Position numbers and translations under genes: made by a program. A model generated the notes under the pieces. The model was given only the letters and a program-made list of their open reading frames with translations. It did no database searches and had not been told where the DNA came from. Shown piece after piece: positions 58,700-64,000 of a DNA stretch of 64,000 bases; positions within the stretch are counted from its first letter, which is position 1, and every line of letters begins with the position of its first letter. The stretch lies in NCBI RefSeq assembly GCF_001426525.1, contig NZ_LMEW01000036.1:71947-135946 (forward strand). The letters are read 5' to 3'. The stretch comes from Massilia sp. Root133. GTDB taxonomy: Bacteria; Pseudomonadota; Gammaproteobacteria; Burkholderiales; Burkholderiaceae_D.

Positions 58700-58778
58700 C
58701 CTTCGCTGGCATTATCCAGATCAGGTACGAAGGGTATCTCTCACCCGGGAAGCGAACTCCCAGGACCCCTAGCGAAGG
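58700..58778 (-). ncRNA. TPP (THI-box) riboswitch
   Basis: On the minus strand the aptamer begins CCTTCGCTAGGGGTCC and contains CGGGTGAGAGATACCC, then ACCTGATCTGGATAATGCCAG, and closes with AGCGAAGG. The outer eight bases CCTTCGCT/AGCGAAGG form P1. The CUGAGA-like element (GTGAGAG) and ACCTGATCTGGATAATGCCAGCG are the invariant thiamine pyrophosphate-binding segments. It lies 105 bases upstream of the TonB receptor gene; TPP should reduce receptor synthesis. Confidence 0.95.
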
Positions 58779-58852
58779 CGCGAGTGTAGCACAACGCGCC
58801 TTGTCGTGATGCTTCAGCCAATAGACATGTTGTAAAGCGGATGGTTCCGCGC

Positions 58853-60010
58853 TCAGGCGGCCCCTTCCAGCGCCGCGCGCGCCACGTCCAGCGTGACCTC
58901 GCCGGTCTCGCCCATGCGCGTCATGCCATGCGCTTCCAGTGCGGCAATCACGGCCGGGATCGCATCGCGGCCCAGGCCATAGTCGGACAGCTTTGTCCCT
59001 ACGCCCATGGCGCGGAAGAAGTCTTCCGTGCGGCCGATGGCCGCCTCGATGCGCGCATCCTCGTCGCCCGTGCGGAGGTCCCACACGCGGGCCGCGTATT
59101 GCAGCAGTTTCTCCCGCTTGGCCGCGCGGCGCACGCGCAGCATCGACGGCAGCACGATCGCCAGCGTCTGCGCGTGGTCGAGGCCGTACAGCGCGGTCAG
59201 CTCGTGGCCGATCGTGTGCGTGGACCAGTCCTGTGGCACGCCGGTGCCGATCAGGCCGTTCAAGGCCAGCGTGGCCGTCCACATCAGGTTGGCGCGTACA
59301 TCGTAGTTCTCCGGCGCGGCCAGCGCCCGCGGACCGTCCTCGACGAGCGTCAGCAGCAAACCTTCCGCAAAGCGGTCCTGTACCTTGGCCTGGGCCGGGA
59401 CCGTCATGTACTGCTCCATCACGTGGACGAACGCGTCGACGACGCCGTTGCCCACCTGGCGCGCGGGCAGCGTGTAGGTGCGGGTCGGGTCGAGCACGGC
59501 AAACTGCGGGTACACGGTGCGCGAGACGAACGCGAATTTTTCCTGCGTGCGCTTGCGCGTGATGACGGCGGCCGCGTTCATCTCGGACCCGGTCGCCGGC
59601 AGGGTCAGCACGACGCCGATGGGCAGCGCCGCGCGCACGTTCTTCGCGTGCTGTTCGAGGATGGTCCACGGATCGGCGTCGAGCAGGGCGCCCGCCGCGA
59701 CGAACTTGGTGCCGTCGATGACGGAGCCGCCGCCCACGGCCAGCAGGAAGTCCACGCGTTCGCGGCGGACGAGCGCGATCGCTTCGGATAACGTTTCGAC
59801 CGTGGGATTCGGCTCGATGCCGCCGAACTCGAACACGGTGCGGCCGGCCAGCGCGGCCATCACGGCGTCGAACGTGCCGTTGGCGCGGATACTGCCGCCG
59901 CCGTACAGCACGAGGACGCGTGCCTCGGACGGCACCAGCTTGCCGATGCGCTCGATCTGGCCGTCGCCGAACAGGATGCGGGTGGGATTATGAAAGTCGA
60001 AGTTGTGCAA
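58853..60010 (-). CDS. yqhD: NADPH-dependent iron-containing aldehyde reductase
   Basis: A 385-residue group III alcohol dehydrogenase close to E. coli YqhD (387 residues). Start is TTG at 60010: the following HNFDFHNPTRILFGDG aligns with the YqhD N-terminus, and GAGG lies six bases upstream. The Rossmann half has AVGGGSVIDGTKF (93-104). Metal ligands are Asp192, His196, His265 and His279, each two positions before the E. coli ones. YqhD detoxifies aldehydes from lipid peroxidation and methylglyoxal. The ribosome binding site is within a perfect hairpin. The DkgB-like enzyme 2 kb away has a related role. Confidence 0.92.
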   Translation of the reverse strand: MHNFDFHNPTRILFGDGQIERIGKLVPSEARVLVLYGGGSIRANGTFDAVMAALAGRTVFEFGGIEPNPTVETLSEAIALVRRERVDFLLAVGGGSVIDGTKFVAAGALLDADPWTILEQHAKNVRAALPIGVVLTLPATGSEMNAAAVITRKRTQEKFAFVSRTVYPQFAVLDPTRTYTLPARQVGNGVVDAFVHVMEQYMTVPAQAKVQDRFAEGLLLTLVEDGPRALAAPENYDVRANLMWTATLALNGLIGTGVPQDWSTHTIGHELTALYGLDHAQTLAIVLPSMLRVRRAAKREKLLQYAARVWDLRTGDEDARIEAAIGRTEDFFRAMGVGTKLSDYGLGRDAIPAVIAALEAHGMTRMGETGEVTLDVARAALEGAA

Positions 60011-60012
60011 GG

Positions 60013-60040
60013 TGATCCTCTGGTTTTGCTCAGAGGATCA
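60013..60040 (-). promoter_or_regulatory. Hairpin sequestering the yqhD ribosome binding site
   Basis: TGATCCTCTG (60013-60022) and CAGAGGATCA (60031-60040) are perfect ten-base inverted arms with an eight-base spacer. On the minus-strand mRNA the 3' arm contains AGAGGAT, the Shine-Dalgarno of the TTG start, so a folded leader would hide it. It could alternatively be a DNA operator. Confidence 0.5.
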
Positions 60041-60085
60041 TTATCGCGCAGGTGTCCTGCCGGCGTGGGCCAGGCCGGCAGGCAT

Positions 60086-61042
60086 TCAGGCCGGTTCGGG
60101 CACCGCGGCCGGATGCGCCACGTGCACGCGCGCATGCAGCAGATGGCGCTGGACGACGGCGCGGGACGCGTCACCGATCAGCCGCCAGTGTTCGCGCCGC
60201 AGCGCCGCGCGCTTGCGGTGCTTGGACGGCATCTCGGACAACGGCTTCACGTAGAACGGCAGCGGGATCAGGTAGCCGTCGCGGCCCGGCATGTCCTCGC
60301 CGCCGAGGATCTTCCAGAAGCCGTCATACGCGTTGGCGAAATGTTTTTCCGGATCGGGATCATAGGCGATGTGCGCTTCGCTGCGGATCGCGACGACCTT
60401 GTCCATGCCGAGCGCCAGCGCGATGCCCTGCATGGCCGCGAAGCAGAAGAAGCTGGGCGAGTTGTTCGGGAAGACCCGTTCGAACGCTTCGAACGCGGCG
60501 CCGGAATCGATCCAGCGGCCCTGGTTGCGCGCGATGAACGGGACGACGGGCATGTTGACGCCCACCATGTCGCCTTCGAGCCAGCTGAAGGACAGGCGGT
60601 GCAGGCATTTGCCGTCCGCGATGAGGGCGAGGGTGAGGTCGCCTTCGGCATTGCTGCGCGACGCCATCTCGAGCTGGATCATGAACGTGCTGCCCTCGGC
60701 CTCCTGCTGCCACAGGGGCAGGCAGCGCTGGCCGTAGACGGCGTCCAGGTAGCTGTCGTTGAACGTCGTTTCTTCGAACCGGTAGTGGCTCAGCACGGCC
60801 TGCACGCGCTGGCGCGGGCTCAAGTCCTTGATGAGGTAGTCGCGGTGGCTGAGGTGGTGGAACAGGTCGTCGCCGGCGTCTTTCGCGACGTGGTTGCGGT
60901 AGACACCCAACTGGCACAGCGCGCGGTGGTCGCGGTAATAGGCCAGCACGCGCAGGCTGCGCGCGATGCACAGCACCCACGACGACAGGCTGTACTGGCG
61001 GCGACGGGCCATCCAGTGTTTGGTCAGGTGAGCGAAAATCAT
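60086..61042 (-). CDS. VirK/YbjX family (DUF535) protein
   Basis: A 318-residue protein of the VirK/YbjX family: YRDHRALCQLGVYRNHVAKDAGDDLFHHLSHRDYLIKDLSPRQRVQAVLSHYRFEE, FNDSYLDAVYG, EMASRSNAEGDLTLALIADGKCLHRLSFSW, FFCFAAMQGIALALGMDKVVAIRSEAHIAY and DGFWKILGGEDMPGRDGYLIPLPF are the recurrent blocks. Family members are linked to antimicrobial-peptide resistance or virulence in enterobacteria, with an unknown biochemical role. No signal peptide. The gene is preceded by a 250-base AT-richer gap with no clear PhoP box. Confidence 0.85.
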   Translation of the reverse strand: MIFAHLTKHWMARRRQYSLSSWVLCIARSLRVLAYYRDHRALCQLGVYRNHVAKDAGDDLFHHLSHRDYLIKDLSPRQRVQAVLSHYRFEETTFNDSYLDAVYGQRCLPLWQQEAEGSTFMIQLEMASRSNAEGDLTLALIADGKCLHRLSFSWLEGDMVGVNMPVVPFIARNQGRWIDSGAAFEAFERVFPNNSPSFFCFAAMQGIALALGMDKVVAIRSEAHIAYDPDPEKHFANAYDGFWKILGGEDMPGRDGYLIPLPFYVKPLSEMPSKHRKRAALRREHWRLIGDASRAVVQRHLLHARVHVAHPAAVPEPA

Positions 61043-61292
61043 AATGCGCTCCGGGCAAAATCGTTATCGGTGGTTGCGTCTTGTTGGTTTGCTTAACGGA
61101 AATAAATCGTTCAGCAGATCAAGATCGGAGCCTCCGATGCCCCATCCCGTTATCAATTCTTGTTTTCATGTCTCTCTTTTTATTAATCTTTTGTCAGGCA
61201 AGCGCCAGACGCAAGACTAGCACGATTGCCGCGCCGAACATCAAAATCCTGCTCGATAATTGAGTCAGACCGAACAAGTTGAGGAGCATGGC
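61043..61292. other. AT-rich divergent intergenic region, DUF535 and GST genes
   Basis: About 250 bases with lower GC than surroundings. It includes a small hairpin ATCGGAG/CTCCGAT near 61122 and a possible plus-strand promoter (TTGTTT about 16 bases before ATTAAT, near 61160-61190) for the GST gene. No small gene or known riboswitch is seen. Confidence 0.4.
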
Positions 61293-62000
61293 ATGGTGTA
61301 TGAACTTTTTTATTGGCCGAGCATCCAGGGCCGCGGCGAATTCGTGCGCCTGGCGCTGGAAGAGGCAGGGGTGCAATACCTGGACGTGGCGCGCGAGCCG
61401 GGCGGCATGGCGCGCATGATCGCGGCGATGGACGGCGCCGACCATCCGTCGTTCGCGCCGCCGTTCCTGAAGGCGGGCGACGTGACGGTGGGCCAGACCG
61501 CCAACATCCTGATGTTCCTGGGCGAGCGCCACGGACTGGCGCCGCAGGATGCGCAAGGTAAATATTGGGTGAACCAGATCCAGCTGACCATCGCGGACCT
61601 GGTCGCCGAGACGCACGACACGCACCATCCGATCGCGACGTCGCTGTATTTCGAAGACCAGCGCCCGGAAGCCAAGCGCCGGTCGGCCGATTTCATCGAC
61701 ACGCGCATCCCGAAATTCTTCGACTGGTTCGAGAACATCCTGGCCCGGCCCGAACCGAAGGACTACCTGCTGGGCGACGCGGTCACGTACGCGGACCTGT
61801 CGCTGTTCCAGCTCGTCGCGGGCCTGCGCTACGCCTTCCCGAAGGCGCTGGGCCGTATCGACGCGGGCTATCCGCTGCTGACGGCGCTGCACGACCGGGT
61901 GGCCGCGCGGCCGCGCATCGCGGCCTACCTGAAGTCCGGGCGGCGGATTCCCTTCAATGAGGAAGGGATCTTCCGCCACTACAAGGAGTTGGACAGGTAG
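61293..62000 (+). CDS. Glutathione S-transferase family protein
   Basis: A 235-residue cytosolic protein from the ATG at 61293 with GAGGAG upstream; the frame extends 11 residues further without a better site. The N-terminal thioredoxin-like domain has YELFYWPSIQGRGEFVRLALEEAGVQYLDVA, SFAPPFLKAGDVTVGQTANILMFLGE (cis-Pro and Ser/Thr glutathione-binding equivalents). The helical domain contains YLLGDAVTYADLSLFQLVAGL. The pattern resembles sigma/alpha-type GSTs (Tyr near the N-terminus as the catalytic residue). It conjugates or reduces electrophiles with glutathione, fitting nearby aldehyde-detoxifying genes. Confidence 0.88.
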   Translation: MVYELFYWPSIQGRGEFVRLALEEAGVQYLDVAREPGGMARMIAAMDGADHPSFAPPFLKAGDVTVGQTANILMFLGERHGLAPQDAQGKYWVNQIQLTIADLVAETHDTHHPIATSLYFEDQRPEAKRRSADFIDTRIPKFFDWFENILARPEPKDYLLGDAVTYADLSLFQLVAGLRYAFPKALGRIDAGYPLLTALHDRVAARPRIAAYLKSGRRIPFNEEGIFRHYKELDR

Positions 62001-62001
62001 T

Positions 62002-62808
62002 CTAGTCCCACGCCGGCGCGAAGTCCGGGCTGACGAGGCGTTCGTCCCGGTCCAGCGCGTCGATGTCGGCGATGTCCTGCCGCGACAGGATCAGGTCGCG
62101 CGCCTGCAGGTTGCTCTCCAGGTTCGCGCGCTTCGTCGACGACGGGATCACGGCATATCCCTTCGCCATCGCCCAGGCCAGCGCCACCTGGGCCGGCGTC
62201 GCGCCGTGCACCTGCGCGATGCGGGCGATGGTGGCGTCGTCCATCACCTTGCCGTAGGCGAGCGGCATGTAGGCGGTGAGGTGGATGCCGGCATCGACCA
62301 TGAACGCGTCCACTGCGCGGTTCTGCAGGAACGGGTGCAGCTCGACCTGGTTCGTCGCGATGTTGTCCGCGCCCACGGCCGCGATGGCGTCGCGCAGCAG
62401 CGCAATCGGGAAGTTCGACACGCCGATGGCGCGCGTCAGGCCCGCCTCGCGCGCGGCCAGCAGCGCTTCCATCGATTCCGCGACGGACACCGCGGCGCCC
62501 GGCGACGGCCAGTGGATCAAGGTGAGGTCGACGTAATCCGTGCGCAGTTTCACGAGGCTTTCTTCGAGGCTGGCGCGCAGGCGGTTCGCGGCCAGGTGCT
62601 CGGTCCAGATCTTGGTGGTGACGAAGACGTCGCCGCGCGCCACGCCCGATCCTGCCAGCGCCTGGCCGACTTCGGCCTCGTTGCCGTAGATCTGCGCCGT
62701 GTCGATGTGGCGGTAACCCAGTTCCAGGCCGGTGGCGACGGCATCGATGGCCTGCTGTTCCTTCAGGCGGAACGTGCCGAGGCCCAGTTGCGGGATAGTG
62801 GTATGCAT
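62002..62808 (-). CDS. dkgB: Aldo-keto reductase, DkgB-like
   Basis: A 268-residue enzyme from the ATG at 62808 with AAAGGAG eight bases upstream; DkgB of E. coli has 267 residues. The AKR motifs are GLGTFRLKEQQAIDAVATGLELGYRHIDTAQIYGNEAEVGQAL (catalytic Asp and Tyr), TTKIW (Lys), LTLIHWPSPG (His), GVSNFPIALLRDA, NQVELHPFLQ and VIPSSTKRANLESNL (NADPH binding). It reduces 2,5-diketogluconate and methylglyoxal in known relatives. It lies 16 bases after the MFS transporter gene, so it is the second gene of that unit; its end is one base from the GST stop codon. Confidence 0.93.
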   Translation of the reverse strand: MHTTIPQLGLGTFRLKEQQAIDAVATGLELGYRHIDTAQIYGNEAEVGQALAGSGVARGDVFVTTKIWTEHLAANRLRASLEESLVKLRTDYVDLTLIHWPSPGAAVSVAESMEALLAAREAGLTRAIGVSNFPIALLRDAIAAVGADNIATNQVELHPFLQNRAVDAFMVDAGIHLTAYMPLAYGKVMDDATIARIAQVHGATPAQVALAWAMAKGYAVIPSSTKRANLESNLQARDLILSRQDIADIDALDRDERLVSPDFAPAWD

Positions 62809-62824
62809 GGTTTCTCCTTTCAAT

Positions 62825-64000
62825 TCAATGCATGGCGACGGCGCGTTCGCCGTGGACTGCGTGCTGCGGCGCCGGATCGCGCCGGTCAAGCCAGCCGGCC
62901 AGCGTGGTGAGGGCGAGCGCGCCGATGACGATCAGGGCGCCGATCCACGGCGTGTGCATCAGGCCGAGGTGCGCGACGATCAGGCCGCCGCCCCACGCGC
63001 CGATGGCGATGCCGACGTTGAACGCGGCGATGTTCAGGCCCGACGCCACATCGACCGCACCCGGCGCATCGCGCTCGGCGCGCTGCACGACGTAGACCTG
63101 CAGGCCCGGCACGTTGCCGAAGGCGACAGCGCCCCAGGCCAGCACGGTGACGAGGACGGCGATCTTGTTCGCGGCCGTGAAGTCGAGGACGAACAGCACG
63201 CCGGCCAGCAACGCGAACACGATCTGCAGGGCGCGCACGGGGCCCTTGCGGTCCGCCAGCTTGCCGCCCCAGATATTGCCGAAGGCGACCGACACGCCGT
63301 ACACGAGCATCACGAGGCCCACGCTGTTCGACGAGAAGCCGGCGACCTGTTCGAGGATCGGCGCGAGATACGTGAAGGCGATGAACGAGCCGCCGTAGCC
63401 CAGCGTGGTCATCGCATACACGAGCAGCAGGCGCGGTTTCTTCAGCACGGACAACTGCGTGAGAAGGCTAGCCGGCTTGCTGCCGGCGATGCCGCGCGGG
63501 ACGAGCAGGGCGATGCCGGCGAATGCGATCACGCCCAGCAGCGCGACGGCCAGGAACGTCATCTGCCAGCCGAAGTGCTGGCCGATGAACGTCCCGAGCG
63601 GGACACCGGTCACGAGGGCCACGGTCAGGCCGCTGAACATCAGCGCGATGGCGCTGGCCGCCTTTTCTTTCGGCACGAGGCTCGTCGCGATCGTCGAACC
63701 GATCGAGAAGAAGACGCCGTGGGCGAGGCCCGTCAGCACGCGGGCGGCCATCAGGGCGGCGTAGCCGGGGGCCATCCACGCGGTCAGGTTACCGGCCGTG
63801 AACAGCAGCATGAGGCCGAGCAGCAGCGTCTTGCGCGGCACCTTGCCGGTGAGGGCGGTCAGCACCGGCGCGCCGATGGCGACGCCCAGCGCGTACAGGC
63901 TCACCAGCAGGCCGGCGGACGGCACGGATACGTGCAGGCTGGAAGCGATGGTGGGGATCAGGCCGACGATCACGAATTCCGTCGTGCCGATGGCGAAGGC
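62825..64000 (-). CDS. MFS transporter (AraJ/YdhP-like), 5' end beyond window
   Basis: About 391 residues are visible; the frame remains open at the window end with FAIGTTEFVIVGLIPTIA, typical of helix 1 of the AraJ/YdhP/NepI sugar- or drug-efflux group, so about 10-20 N-terminal residues are missing. Motif A-like GKVPRKTLLLG, RVLTGLAHGVFFSIGSTIATSLVPKEKAASAIALMFSGLTVALVTGVPLGTFIG (motif C region), and WGGKLADRKG in the second half are present. It has 12 predicted helices. Probably cotranscribed with dkgB. Confidence 0.9.
   Translation of the reverse strand, partial: AFAIGTTEFVIVGLIPTIASSLHVSVPSAGLLVSLYALGVAIGAPVLTALTGKVPRKTLLLGLMLLFTAGNLTAWMAPGYAALMAARVLTGLAHGVFFSIGSTIATSLVPKEKAASAIALMFSGLTVALVTGVPLGTFIGQHFGWQMTFLAVALLGVIAFAGIALLVPRGIAGSKPASLLTQLSVLKKPRLLLVYAMTTLGYGGSFIAFTYLAPILEQVAGFSSNSVGLVMLVYGVSVAFGNIWGGKLADRKGPVRALQIVFALLAGVLFVLDFTAANKIAVLVTVLAWGAVAFGNVPGLQVYVVQRAERDAPGAVDVASGLNIAAFNVGIAIGAWGGGLIVAHLGLMHTPWIGALIVIGALALTTLAGWLDRRDPAPQHAVHGERAVAMH

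Noticed and set aside
61043..61140. PhoP-box-like TTGGTTTGCTTAAC upstream of the VirK/YbjX gene
   Set aside because: YbjX is PhoP-regulated in enterobacteria, but the required pair of TGTTTA-like half sites with proper spacing is not present.

Overview
The window is about 64 kb of very GC-rich DNA with dense, tightly packed genes. The gene set points to an environmental betaproteobacterium of the Oxalobacteraceae (Massilia/Telluria/Duganella type): a PEP-CTERM protein, secreted plant-polysaccharide enzymes, a MuxABC-OpmB-like RND pump, an S46 dipeptidyl-peptidase, a TPP-riboswitch TonB receptor, and many two-component and c-di-GMP proteins. The genus is inferred from gene content only. No prophage, CRISPR array, rRNA or tRNA was seen.

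Layout. 1-700: edge of an IS1595-family insertion sequence, then an AT-rich gap with a strong minus-strand terminator and a possible small RNA. 0.7-5 kb: a MORN-repeat metallopeptidase, an SMP-30/gluconolactonase-like protein and a convergent Tat-exported Gfo/Idh/MocA oxidoreductase behind a LacI-type operator. 5-12.7 kb: a sedolisin protease, a LytS/LytR-type two-component pair, small enzymes, a trypsin-like protease overlapping an FHA membrane protein, and ribA. 12.9-19.2 kb: a Cache-HAMP-PAS histidine kinase, a PAS-PAS-GGDEF-EAL protein and a GH43 enzyme whose promoter carries a LacI-type operator. 19.2-23.8 kb: a four-gene operon (CheY-like receiver, HEAT-repeat membrane protein, processive GT2 synthase, exported TIM-barrel-like protein) that looks like a polysaccharide system. 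23.8-32 kb: pirin/MarR, a SnoaL-like gene with a well-formed operator-promoter, small DUF proteins, a NYN-LOTUS protein, a solute:sodium symporter and sppA. 32-42 kb: a complete tripartite RND efflux operon. 42-47.8 kb: a BASS transporter, a PL4 rhamnogalacturonan lyase with a PEP-CTERM-like neighbour, and an S46 peptidase.

47.8-55.1 kb holds what I consider the best candidate system: six co-directional genes (periplasmic adaptor, ABC ATPase, two MacB/FtsX-like permeases, NtrC-family regulator, histidine kinase) behind a textbook sigma-54 promoter with two perfect upstream palindromes. The exporter appears to be wired to its own enhancer-binding regulator and sensor. 55.2-58.8 kb: a PnuC-family transporter and NadR-like kinase converge on a TonB receptor governed by a TPP riboswitch, suggesting vitamin uptake. 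58.9-64 kb: yqhD with its Shine-Dalgarno inside a perfect hairpin, a VirK/YbjX protein, a glutathione S-transferase, dkgB and an MFS transporter cut by the window end.

A family of REP-like palindromes (core GTCGTTCCCGC...GCGGGAAC) recurs at 8.9, 27.9, 33.6 and 56.3 kb. Two copies form ~127-bp composite elements, one of which supplies the last 24 codons of the NadR-like kinase. Several starts were moved from the longest reading frame on the basis of ribosome binding sites, overlaps or promoters; three genes appear to start with TTG.
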